Below, piece after piece: positions 28,128 to 37,284 of a stretch of DNA of 64,000 bases. A program made the position numbers and the translations under genes. A model generated the notes under the pieces. The model made no database searches. It had not been told where the DNA came from and was given only the letters and a program-made list of their open reading frames with translations. Within the stretch, counting starts at the first letter, position 1; every line of letters begins with the position of its first letter. The DNA is from Peribacillus tepidiphilus. Its GTDB lineage: Bacteria > Bacillota > Bacilli > Bacillales > DSM-1321. Where the stretch lies: positions 273,678 through 337,677 of the forward strand of contig NZ_WIAQ01000002.1 in the NCBI RefSeq assembly GCF_009466385.1, in the 5' to 3' direction.

Positions 28128-30491
28128 ATGCAGGTTATTTTCATTGCGAATTATTCCTTATATAGATTGAAAAAGCATAAATATATTCAAAATGTTTTTA
28201 ATACTTTTATTGATTTATTTGAAAAAGTGGATTCACTACCTGTCGGAAAATCCATTTACTTGGCATTGGCTGGTACTACTGTCGAGTTGCTAGCAGACAG
28301 AGAGGTACAAGTTAAATTCAAAAATATGGCAATAGAAAGAAAATCTCCCATTATAGAGTCTTGTGGATCTAACCTCATTGAAGTGATCAATCATTTTATA
28401 TCGAATAAAAAAATCATTCTTGCTGCTACAAGTCTTGCTTATTTTCCTCTTACAATGCACCAGACTTCTTGTGCTGTACATATACAGGTACGTGAGGCAC
28501 AAAAGCTCTATGAACAACATTTTAAGAAAAGACCGACCTTGTTTATTTTTCCGAAAGGAGCATTCCAGCCAGGATTGGATAAGATCATTTTTCACGCAGG
28601 GTACGATAGCACCTTATTAGATCAACATTCCTTTATATACAGTGATCCTCATGCCAACCGGATTGATCAACCCGTATTTTCTCCACATGGAATTGTTTGT
28701 GCTCCTGGTATTTATATTTCTTCACCAGCTGAAATAGATCTCCCAGTATCGAAAGACTTTTCTATTATTGCAGATATTTCTCTAGCAAACACCCTCCTTA
28801 CTTTTGATTTTATTCAACAAATGAGTGACAGAACATTGGGGTGTCAGCTGTCAGAAAACATACATGAAAGACAAACAGTTCATCTAGATTTTTCTTATTG
28901 GGGAATTGGGGATAAAAAAAGTCAGTTATTTTCAGAAAAGGAAAGTACATGGATCAAACAAATATGGGATATGGAAAAAGACATTCAGCATTTCCTATCG
29001 GATGTGAGTACTGCAAAAAAACCTTCAGAGCTGTCTGACCTCTTTTATGCTATAACAAGAGATTGGGCTCATTTTATACATGAAAAATCTTCAGCAGAAG
29101 AGAAAGAAGAATGTTTACACTCTTTTTACATGCGAATTCATGCCTTCAAGCAATGGGGCTCTGTCAATCGAGCAATCCATGAACTTGAAGATTCCTATTT
29201 AGACAAGGATCATCGCCTAGTAGACTATTTGCCTGCTGTTACTAGCAGACGAATTGTAGAACCAACAAAGCAAGATTCCAAAATGAAGTTGATTATGCTT
29301 ACTTGGGAGTATCCTCCTAACATGATTGGAGGTCTTTCAAGACATGTGAATGGACTGGCTACTACACTGGCGTCAAAAGGAAATGAGGTTCACGTAATAA
29401 CTGCCGGTAAATATGATTTAAAAGAATATGAATTAATGAACGGCGTACACGTCCATCGTGTCCAGCCCTATTATCCATCTGAAGAAGACTTTATCCACTG
29501 GGTATCAGGACTTAATCTTCAAATAGTGGAAAAGATCAAGGAAATTACGGAGTATAGCAAGCCTGCTCTTTTACACGCACATGATTGGCTTGTTGCAGCC
29601 TCTGCTATTACGGTGAAAGAACATTTTGCTATTCCACTAATTTCAACAATCCATGCAACCGAATCGGGAAGGAATAACGGGATCCATACAGCCATGCACA
29701 GGTTCATCCATGGGCAGGAGCAAATGTTGGTTGAGCAATCGGATCACATTATTGTTTGCAGTGAATATATGAAAAATGAAGTGAAGGAACTTTTTTCTTG
29801 TGAGGATGGGAAGATTTCTATTATTCCAAATGGTATTTTTCCTGAAGAAATGCTCTTGGAAGATGAAGGGTCACAATTTCAAGAACGGAAAATGATTTTT
29901 TCATGGGGAAGAATGGTACCAGAAAAAGGTTTTGATATTTTAATAGGTGCAGCGAAAAAAGTTCACGAAAGCTATAAAGACATATTGTTTTTAGTTGCTG
30001 GTAAAGGACCACTTCTAGAAACATACAGACGTAAAGTAGCTGAAGAGGGAATGGAAGAGTATTTTCATTTCATTGGGTTTGTCAATGATAAAACGAGAAA
30101 TTCTATATTAAAGGAATGTTATACGGCTGTATTCCCAAGTCTTTATGAGCCTTTTGGTGTTGTGGCTTTGGAAGCAATGGTCGCCCAAAAACCTGTAATC
30201 GTATCGGAAACGGGTGGATTAAAAGCGATTATACAGCCAGGAATAACCGGAATGCTGTGTAAGCCAGGAGATGCAAGTGATTTAGCACATTCACTGATCT
30301 ATTTACTATCTAATCCGAAAAAAGCAAGTTCAATGGCTGCAAGCGGGAAAAAGGTTGCTTTGAAATTATTCAGTTGGGAAAGAGTCGCCTTAGAAACAGA
30401 ACGAATTTTTAATGATCTAAGTTTAAAAGAAAGCATTCAAAGAGGTGAAGCCAATGAACGTACACTCTGCCATCAACCGACAAAATCCTAA
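28128..30491 (+). CDS. Fusion of a GH57/DUF1957-like domain with a GT4 glycosyltransferase
   Basis: A 787-residue two-domain protein. The N-terminal part (to about residue 380) resembles GH57/DUF1957 glucan branching enzymes: AATSLAYFPLTMHQTSCAVHIQV, then FIFPKGAFQPGLDKI, then STLLDQHSF. The family's catalytic Glu (xLPE) is replaced by Lys in FPKGAF, so this domain is probably inactive. The C-terminal part (about 388-770) is a GT-B enzyme of the GT4 type: TWEYPPNMIGGLSRHV, HAHDWL, IIPNGI, WGRMVPEKGFDILI, and PSLYEPFGVVALEAMV with the EX7E pair. It should transfer a sugar from a nucleotide donor. Start ATG 28128 has AGGAGGGA. This replaces yqgM of B. subtilis. Confidence 0.85.
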   Translation: MQVIFIANYSLYRLKKHKYIQNVFNTFIDLFEKVDSLPVGKSIYLALAGTTVELLADREVQVKFKNMAIERKSPIIESCGSNLIEVINHFISNKKIILAATSLAYFPLTMHQTSCAVHIQVREAQKLYEQHFKKRPTLFIFPKGAFQPGLDKIIFHAGYDSTLLDQHSFIYSDPHANRIDQPVFSPHGIVCAPGIYISSPAEIDLPVSKDFSIIADISLANTLLTFDFIQQMSDRTLGCQLSENIHERQTVHLDFSYWGIGDKKSQLFSEKESTWIKQIWDMEKDIQHFLSDVSTAKKPSELSDLFYAITRDWAHFIHEKSSAEEKEECLHSFYMRIHAFKQWGSVNRAIHELEDSYLDKDHRLVDYLPAVTSRRIVEPTKQDSKMKLIMLTWEYPPNMIGGLSRHVNGLATTLASKGNEVHVITAGKYDLKEYELMNGVHVHRVQPYYPSEEDFIHWVSGLNLQIVEKIKEITEYSKPALLHAHDWLVAASAITVKEHFAIPLISTIHATESGRNNGIHTAMHRFIHGQEQMLVEQSDHIIVCSEYMKNEVKELFSCEDGKISIIPNGIFPEEMLLEDEGSQFQERKMIFSWGRMVPEKGFDILIGAAKKVHESYKDILFLVAGKGPLLETYRRKVAEEGMEEYFHFIGFVNDKTRNSILKECYTAVFPSLYEPFGVVALEAMVAQKPVIVSETGGLKAIIQPGITGMLCKPGDASDLAHSLIYLLSNPKKASSMAASGKKVALKLFSWERVALETERIFNDLSLKESIQRGEANERTLCHQPTKS

Positions 30492-31080
30492 TCATGAATG
30501 GACATGTCATTCTTTAGAACCATTCATAGACGAAAAGTGCACATGGAGAGTTGGAGTGTGGAGCCATTGTTCTTTCACATGGAAGTTCCCTTCTTCCAAT
30601 AAAAATGAGGATCTTTCTTCTACTTTTTCGGTTTATTCGAATAAAAAAGGCAAAGACCATGAGGAATTGAAGTTTAGGTTATATAATTCAAGTGCTACAA
30701 GAAGGTTGTTTAAAGTGATTGTTCAATATAAGCATCAATCAAATGAGAAAAGTCTGGCCTTTTATAGTCCGGCGAAAAATGCAATCCTTCATTATTCACA
30801 AAGTGGAGTGGTTATGCTTGGCGGATTATTAAATGGAAAAGGACTAACCCAGTATTGTATAAGAGATTATAATCAAGACCAAAACCAACCAATCTTTCGC
30901 TGTATAGAAGAGGGTTTTTTACCAATATCACCTCTTGCAAGCGGTAACCTTTGCAGTGTTTTTACCCTGGAAACAGAGTTAGCGCCTGAAAGCTCGGTAG
31001 AAGGGATGATTTGGACGATTGGTGCGGATACAAATGAGAAAATAAACGAAATCGAAGCCAGATTACTTAATATGTTTTAA
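30454..31080 (+). CDS. Unrecognised beta-rich protein in the glycan operon
   Basis: A 208-residue soluble protein with no signal peptide or membrane helix and many short alternating strands rich in Trp, Tyr, Phe and Ser (CTWRVGVWSHCSFTWKFP, HYSQSGVVMLGGLLNGKGL). The composition suggests a beta-sandwich, perhaps a carbohydrate-associated module, but I recognise no family. It overlaps the end of the glycosyltransferase gene by 38 bp in another frame, with AGAGGTG six bases before ATG 30454, so it is translationally coupled to it. Confidence 0.75.
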   Translation: MNVHSAINRQNPNHEWTCHSLEPFIDEKCTWRVGVWSHCSFTWKFPSSNKNEDLSSTFSVYSNKKGKDHEELKFRLYNSSATRRLFKVIVQYKHQSNEKSLAFYSPAKNAILHYSQSGVVMLGGLLNGKGLTQYCIRDYNQDQNQPIFRCIEEGFLPISPLASGNLCSVFTLETELAPESSVEGMIWTIGADTNEKINEIEARLLNMF

Positions 31081-31198
31081 TATAAACAGTGTTTTATATG
31101 ATGATGACTTCTCTAAAAAAGACTAGCATTTCATAATGAAAAGTGATATTATAGAAAAGTCCTATGTGAAGAAGACATGATGTTTGGAGGGAAATACA

Positions 31199-31348
31199 AT
31201 GCGCGTTAATATTACGTTAGCTTGCACAGAGTGCGGAGATCGTAACTATATTTCAACAAAAAATAAACGTAACAATCCAGATCGCTTAGAGCTTAAAAAA
31301 TACTGCTCTAGAGAAAAACGCACGACTTTACATCGTGAAACAAAGTAA
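31199..31348 (+). CDS. rpmG: Ribosomal protein L33 (bL33)
   Basis: A 49-residue large-subunit protein starting [18 protein letters not shown] and ending TLHRETK, an unmistakable L33. ATG 31199 has TTGGAGGG upstream. It keeps the first CxxC (Cys9, Cys12) and Cys36, but the expected fourth cysteine is Glu39, so a full zinc ribbon is unlikely. Position corresponds to rpmGA in B. subtilis. It has its own terminator. Confidence 0.95.
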   Translation: MRVNITLACTECGDRNYISTKNKRNNPDRLELKKYCSREKRTTLHRETK

Positions 31349-31378
31349 ACAACAGGAGGTATCCTGTTGTTTTTTTTT
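31349..31378 (+). terminator. Terminator of rpmG
   Basis: Stem acaacagga/tcctgttgt with a ggta loop and a run of about nine T, starting right after the stop codon. Confidence 0.93.
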
Positions 31379-31411
31379 ATAAATAGATATAGGGAGATGG
31401 CATATATATAA

Positions 31412-31981
31412 ATGGAAGAGAAAAAAATTGTTCGTAACCAAATCCGGCAAAAATTACATAGTATGTCCAAGTCATCCTATGAAAAGCGATCCTCTCTGAT
31501 TGCACAAAATGTTAGAAATTTGAAAGAATGGGAAGAAGCAAAGTTAATCGCTATTACCATTTCGAATTTTCCTGAAGTCGATACTCGCCGTATGATCGAG
31601 AATGCTTGGATGGATGGGAAAAAGGTAGCAGTACCAAAATGCGAACCAAAATCCAAAACGATGCATTTTCGGAAACTGGAAAGTTTTGAGCAGCTAGAAC
31701 GTGTATTTTTCGGATTATGGGAACCTATTTTAGAAAAAACGGAGCTTGTAGAAGATACTGACATTGATTTAATGTTCGTACCAGGATTGGCATTTAACCG
31801 TAAAGGGTACCGACTAGGATTTGGAGGTGGATATTATGACCGATATCTATCCAAATATAGCGGTAAAACAGTATCTTTGGCATTTTCTGATCAACTGTTA
31901 GATCATATACCGGTCGAAAGTCATGATTTGCCAGTTGATAAAATTATCACTCCGAATGAGGTAATTGTTTGTGAACATTGA
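31412..31981 (+). CDS. yqgN: 5-formyltetrahydrofolate cyclo-ligase YqgN
   Basis: ATP-dependent conversion of 5-formyl-THF to 5,10-methenyl-THF, 189 aa. Hallmarks are the N-terminal basic helix (RNQIRQKLHSMS), DLMFVPGLAFNRKGYRLGFGGGYYDRYL, and the C-terminal LPVDKIITPNEVI. ATG 31412 has agggaga about 15 bases upstream, so the exact start is slightly uncertain. Overlaps the DUF92 gene by 11 bp. Confidence 0.93.
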   Translation: MEEKKIVRNQIRQKLHSMSKSSYEKRSSLIAQNVRNLKEWEEAKLIAITISNFPEVDTRRMIENAWMDGKKVAVPKCEPKSKTMHFRKLESFEQLERVFFGLWEPILEKTELVEDTDIDLMFVPGLAFNRKGYRLGFGGGYYDRYLSKYSGKTVSLAFSDQLLDHIPVESHDLPVDKIITPNEVIVCEH

Positions 31982-32765
31982 AAATCTTTTATATGCGGTC
32001 CTTATTTTGATCACAGCTTTTGCAGGTTATTTAGTCAAATCGTTGACGCTCTCTGGTGCTATTGCCACAGTGTTGATCGGTGCGTTCACCGCGATAGGCT
32101 TCGGATGGAAGGGGCTGCTCATATTAGGATTATTTTTTGCAAGTTCAAGCTTTTGGTCAAAATATAAAAAACGACAAAAAGATCGAGTGGATGAAATAAA
32201 TGAAAAAAGCGGAAGAAGAGATTGGATCCAAGTATTTGCAAACGGAAGTACGTCAGCATTCTTTGCTTTTGCTTATTTCTTATTTCCTCATGACTTTTTT
32301 TTAGCTGGTTTTCTTGTAGCTATTGCCGCAGCTAACTCCGATACATGGGCATCTGAAATTGGTGTTTTAAGTAAACAAAAGCCCATTTTTATCCTAACAG
32401 GAAAAAAGGCAGACCCAGGCACATCAGGTGCTATATCACCTTTAGGAACCGTAGCAGCTTTTGGGGGAGCAATGGTGATCGCTGTATGTTCCGTTTATCT
32501 TTTAAGGCTTCCTGTAGATTTTTGGTTGTTTTTTATTGCTGTATTTGGATTTATCGGGAATGTTTTGGACACACTATTAGGGTCGATGATTCAGGTAGAA
32601 TATCAATGTGTGAAATGTGGTCTCAAAACGGAGAAAACGCTTCATTGCCAAGAAAAAACCATACATATCAAAGGACTTGTCATGATGAATAATGATATGG
32701 TTAATTTTCTGTCTATTACTTTTGCAGCTCTCTTTTCTATTGTTTTCCTTATCATTATTTCGTAA
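31971..32765 (+). CDS. DUF92 family membrane protein
   Basis: A 264-residue polytopic protein with about seven helices. Residues AAANSDTWASEIGVLSKQKP and KADPGTSGAISPLGTVAAF are the conserved DUF92/TMEM19 core. Plant VTE6 in this family is a phytyl-phosphate kinase, so an isoprenoid-phosphate kinase role is possible but unproven. Start GTG 31971 has GAGGT eight bases upstream and lies inside the end of yqgN, implying coupling. Confidence 0.8.
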   Translation: MNIENLLYAVLILITAFAGYLVKSLTLSGAIATVLIGAFTAIGFGWKGLLILGLFFASSSFWSKYKKRQKDRVDEINEKSGRRDWIQVFANGSTSAFFAFAYFLFPHDFFLAGFLVAIAAANSDTWASEIGVLSKQKPIFILTGKKADPGTSGAISPLGTVAAFGGAMVIAVCSVYLLRLPVDFWLFFIAVFGFIGNVLDTLLGSMIQVEYQCVKCGLKTEKTLHCQEKTIHIKGLVMMNNDMVNFLSITFAALFSIVFLIIIS

Positions 32766-32851
32766 ATAAATGGCAGATCTTTCCTGTTTTTATGAACTTT
32801 GTAACAAAATCTCAACATATAAAACGCTTACCTAAGTCCAAAAATGCTTGA

Positions 32852-33865
<1,014 letters not shown>

Positions 33866-33877
33866 ATTCATAAAAAG

Positions 33878-33916
33878 TCCCTTCTTTCAGCAAAATAAGG
33901 AAAGGAGGGATTTTTT
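33878..33916 (+). terminator. Terminator of ldh that contains the yqgO ribosome-binding site
   Basis: Stem tcccttctttc/gaaaggaggga (one G-T pair) with an 11-base loop and six T. The 3' arm includes ggaggga, the only ribosome site for the small gene starting at 33919. Confidence 0.8.
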
Positions 33917-33918
33917 AT

Positions 33919-34104
33919 ATGATAAAAATGCTGTTGAAATTGATGTTCATTGGATTCATTACCTACTTTGGCTATCAATACAGGTATCGTTTAGTAAATA
34001 TGATTTTGAGTGTTCCTTTTATTAGAAGGAGTGTTGTAGCATCTTCTATGAATTTACCCTTCTTGAAAGATAAGATGCTTGAAAGCATATTTAGATATGA
34101 ATAG
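33919..34104 (+). CDS. yqgO: Small membrane protein, probable YqgO
   Basis: A 61-residue basic protein with one hydrophobic helix at the N-terminus (IKMLLKLMFIGFITYFGYQY). ATG 33919 has a strong AAAGGAGGGA site eight bases upstream. Its place just before the gluP remnant matches yqgO in B. subtilis. Function unknown. Its stop codon is followed, in the same frame, by the gluP remnant. Confidence 0.65.
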   Translation: MIKMLLKLMFIGFITYFGYQYRYRLVNMILSVPFIRRSVVASSMNLPFLKDKMLESIFRYE

Positions 34105-34470
34105 ATTTTTCATGGCGACATTGCATATCCCACTATAGGGTTACAGCTTGTCGCTTTTCTTTTCCTACTGTATAGACTAGCCCTTGTAAAGGAAGAGGAT
34201 TATGCTCCTACATCCTATTTTTTACTTGGGAATATTGAAATCGACAACAAAAATCGATCTAGAGCAAAAGAGCTTTATTTAAAAGCCATTCAGCAAAAGG
34301 AATCATTTCATCAGGCTCATTATCATGTTGCTCTAGTTTATCTCGAAGAAAAAAACATGGAAAAACATTATCATGCAGATAGAGCCCATGAATTAAAACC
34401 TTCAGAACCAATCTATAAAAAATTGAAAACACAAATAGATGAACTTATAGTAACTGGGCAAGAAGGATAG
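34105..34470 (+). pseudogene. gluP: 3' remnant of rhomboid protease gene gluP (yqgP)
   Basis: A 121-codon open stretch with no start codon or ribosome site encodes a hydrophobic helix (LQLVAFLFLLYRLALV) and a tetratricopeptide-like part (PTSYFLLGNIEIDNKNRSRA, AHYHVALVYLEEKNMEKHYH), ending in TAG at 34468. This fits the last membrane helix plus TPR tail of GluP/YqgP, which lies at this place, before yqgQ-glcK, in B. subtilis. The rhomboid catalytic core (GxSG, His) is gone. A large deletion that joined yqgO to the gluP 3' end is the simplest cause. Confidence 0.7.
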
Positions 34471-35302
34471 GGCTTCCGTCTTCAGCAAGTGTCACAACAA
34501 GCAGCTCTTTTAAATTTTTATTTAGAAGCAATAAGGGAACCGTGCTGTTTATTGGATTTAGAACAGTGCCGTTCTCTTTTTTTATGTTGATTACGTAGTT
34601 TTTATAAAGACCTTCCCAAAGCTGTCCAATTGTCTCAGCACGTTTGGATTCAGTTAAGCCGGAAAAAAATACAGCTTCCTGATTCTTAAGTTTAGTAAGC
34701 GGGAGAACTTTATAATGCTGTAGATTCAAGGAAAAGGAATCTGCGGCTTTTTGGAGTGTTTGCTCCTGCAATTGTTGAACCATAGAATCTGTTCTGTTTT
34801 TAAACTTCACCTCTTCGTCTGTAAATGGCCTTGAAAACGCATGAAAATCTGCCCCGCTTGAATCCATCACATACAGAAATGCATCTGATAGTGATTGTGC
34901 ACTCCTATAGGTCTCCTGTGTAGGATGTAACTCAGCATAATGAAAGCTAATCCCTTCTAAGACACCATCATTTGATAGGGTGAAAGCTTGCTCTTGATTT
35001 AAAGATTGTTTATTCTGCTCCCAATCTTTTTGGATCCCGATTAGTTTTCCGTTTAAATAAAGTAATCCTATATCCTGACGTAAAAAAGCATTTTTGTCCA
35101 GTTGGGATGATACGGTCCAATCTACTCGATATTGATCTTTTTTTTCCTCAGCGGCTAAATGAGTCTTGCTTTTCAAAAACGTAACAGATGGATCAATGGG
35201 AAAATAAATGATCGTTTCTTTTACAGGTTTATAGGTAAAGAAAATGGTCAGTCCAGCTGCTAACATTACGACAAGAAGAACTGTTTTTTTCCAATTTCGC
35301 AT
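34445..35302 (-). CDS. Membrane-anchored extracytoplasmic protein of unknown function
   Basis: A 285-residue protein with one N-terminal hydrophobic segment (about residues 5-24, KKTVLLVVMLAAGLTIFF) and a soluble remainder with mixed alpha/beta composition and no motif I recognise. Start chosen at ATG 35302 (MRNWKKT) with AAGGGG nine bases upstream; the frame is open 18 codons earlier. Its 3' end overlaps the last 26 bp of the gluP remnant on the opposite strand, and it is divergent from the spore germination gene. Confidence 0.75.
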   Translation of the reverse strand: MRNWKKTVLLVVMLAAGLTIFFTYKPVKETIIYFPIDPSVTFLKSKTHLAAEEKKDQYRVDWTVSSQLDKNAFLRQDIGLLYLNGKLIGIQKDWEQNKQSLNQEQAFTLSNDGVLEGISFHYAELHPTQETYRSAQSLSDAFLYVMDSSGADFHAFSRPFTDEEVKFKNRTDSMVQQLQEQTLQKAADSFSLNLQHYKVLPLTKLKNQEAVFFSGLTESKRAETIGQLWEGLYKNYVINIKKENGTVLNPINSTVPLLLLNKNLKELLVVTLAEDGSPILLAQLL

Positions 35303-35476
35303 ACACAACATCCCCTTACATAATCGTTGTATCATCATATGAGGAAATGTAGACAAGTATGCCTAAAAGGGGATAGACAAGGTTTCAAGTCCATCGATCA
35401 TGTATGTTTGCCATTTATTATGTCAAAGCTGTTAGATAGCATTTTGGAAGATTTTGATAAGAGGTGTATACATTAC

Positions 35477-36934
35477 ATGAACCAGACAAAAAAAATGGTA
35501 TCTACAAAATTGGAAGAGAATCTTGCCTATTTAAATGAGACGCTAGCTGTAGAAAAAAGCTTTGATGTCATCAGGCTTGATGTGGAATATGCCAAAAGAA
35601 AAATGGCTTTGTTTCTTATAGACGGTTTTGCAAAGGACGATATACTACTTTTTTTAATGAAGGTGCTATTGAAACTATCGGAAGAACAATTATCTGATGA
35701 ACCGCTTGAAAAGCTGTTAAAAACCTACATTCCATACATAGAGATCGAGGCAACAGATGACTTAGATAAAGTGGCAGATACTGTTTTAGCTGGACCAACC
35801 GCTTTGGTCGTAGACGGTGTAAATAAAGCAATACTGATTGATGCAAGAACATACCCTGTGAGAGGGCCACAAGAGCCGGATATTGAGAGAGTGGTAAGAG
35901 GGGCTCGTGATGGCTTCGTTGAAACGATTGTGTTTAACACGGCTTTGACAAGAAGAAGGATTCGCGATCGTACTTTGCGAATGGAGTATATGCAAGTTGG
36001 AAGACGTTCGAAAACGGATGTCGTCGTTTGTTATATAGACGACATTGCCAATCATGAAATTGTGCAAAAGGTGAAAGATTCCATTGTAAAAATAGATACA
36101 GACGGACTACCGATGGCTGAGAAGACTATTGAAGAGTTTATTTCAGGGCAACATTGGAACCCATATCCTACTGTTCGATATACAGAAAGACCAGATACTG
36201 CAGCTTCTCACTTATATGAAGGACATGTTGTGGTTTTTGTAGATGGCTCTCCAAGTGCGATTATAGCTCCTACTACCTTTTGGCACCACCTGCAGCATGC
36301 CGAAGAATACAGGAATAAGCCGATTATTGGAGCTTACTTGCGCTGGGTACGATTTTTGGCGGTTTTTGCATCTGTTTTTATTTTGCCGTTATGGTACCTT
36401 TTTACGACTAACCCAGAATTATTACCCTCCACTTTACGTTTTATCGGTCCGAATGAAGAAGGAAATATTCCTCTCATTATTCAATTTCTAATCATTGAAA
36501 TTGGCTTAGATATGCTAAGGATGGCTGCTATTCATACTCCGTCTGCACTTGCAACTGCGCTTGGTCTCGTAGCTGCACTAATGATTGGAGGAGTAGCAGT
36601 GGAGGTAGGCTTACTTACTAACGAAGTCATTCTTTATTTATCATTGGCAGCGATTGGAACCTTCGCTACTCCAAGCTATGAACTTGGTCTTGCCAATCGT
36701 CTTGTCCGTCTGATGTTATTGTTGTTAACGGCTATCTTTAACCTTTATGGCTTCATAATTGGTATGACAGTATGGATTGTTTTCTTGTCAAGAATGAAAT
36801 CTTTCGGAGTCCCTTATATGTGGCCGTTTATCCCATTCTCCTACCGTGCATTTAGAGACGTCCTTGTACGGTCCCCGATTCCATTAAAAAACAGGCGCCC
36901 GAAATTTTTGCATCCGAAAGATCCAGACAGATAA
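35477..36934 (+). CDS. Spore germination protein, SpoVAF/GerA-A family
   Basis: A 485-residue protein of the GerA A-subunit superfamily. The N-terminal half is soluble (SFDVIRLDVEYAKRKMALFLIDG, ILIDARTYPVRGPQEPDIERVVRG); the C-terminal half has four or five membrane helices. Segments NPYPTVRYTERPDTAASHLYEGH and YMWPFIPFSYRAFRDVLVR resemble SpoVAF more than GerAA. It would sit in the spore inner membrane. No B or C subunit gene and no spoVA gene adjoins it. Start ATG 35477 has AAGAGGTG ten bases upstream; an open extension of 50 codons lacks support. Confidence 0.85.
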   Translation: MNQTKKMVSTKLEENLAYLNETLAVEKSFDVIRLDVEYAKRKMALFLIDGFAKDDILLFLMKVLLKLSEEQLSDEPLEKLLKTYIPYIEIEATDDLDKVADTVLAGPTALVVDGVNKAILIDARTYPVRGPQEPDIERVVRGARDGFVETIVFNTALTRRRIRDRTLRMEYMQVGRRSKTDVVVCYIDDIANHEIVQKVKDSIVKIDTDGLPMAEKTIEEFISGQHWNPYPTVRYTERPDTAASHLYEGHVVVFVDGSPSAIIAPTTFWHHLQHAEEYRNKPIIGAYLRWVRFLAVFASVFILPLWYLFTTNPELLPSTLRFIGPNEEGNIPLIIQFLIIEIGLDMLRMAAIHTPSALATALGLVAALMIGGVAVEVGLLTNEVILYLSLAAIGTFATPSYELGLANRLVRLMLLLLTAIFNLYGFIIGMTVWIVFLSRMKSFGVPYMWPFIPFSYRAFRDVLVRSPIPLKNRRPKFLHPKDPDR

Positions 36935-36965
36935 GATAAGGATTTTTTAAAAATTTTCTTCGTCC

Positions 36966-36994
36966 TTGAGTGTTTATTTCCTTTGAATTATACT
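36966..36994 (+). promoter_or_regulatory. Sigma-A promoter of yqgQ-glcK
   Basis: TTGAGT (36966-36971), 17-bp spacer, TATACT (36989-36994), 33 bp before the yqgQ start. Good match. Confidence 0.65.
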
Positions 36995-37027
36995 TAAGTA
37001 ATGGAATACATACGGATGAGGGAAACT

Positions 37028-37237
37028 ATGAAAACGATTTATGATGTCCAACAGCTTTTAAAAAAATTCGGTACAATTATATATGTTGGTGAGCGTTTGG
37101 CTGATTTAGAGTTGATGGAAGAGGAATTGATTGAGCTTTATAAATCTCAGCTTATTGAAAGCAGGGATTTTCAGACTGCGCTGTTGCTATTAAGACAAGA
37201 AATACAAATCGAACGGGACAAATTGAATGTTCATTAG
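37028..37237 (+). CDS. yqgQ: DUF910 protein YqgQ
   Basis: A 69-residue acidic helical protein (MKTIYDVQQLLKKFGTII...) matching YqgQ in sequence pattern, length and place before glcK. It is thought to be a small three-helix, nucleic-acid-binding-like fold; the role is unknown. ATG 37028 follows GAGGGA by five bases; nine upstream codons in frame lack a site. Confidence 0.85.
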   Translation: MKTIYDVQQLLKKFGTIIYVGERLADLELMEEELIELYKSQLIESRDFQTALLLLRQEIQIERDKLNVH

Positions 37238-37284
37238 AAAACAGGGGAATTGAAACTTGCATTAAAATATAAAAGGTGAGATAC

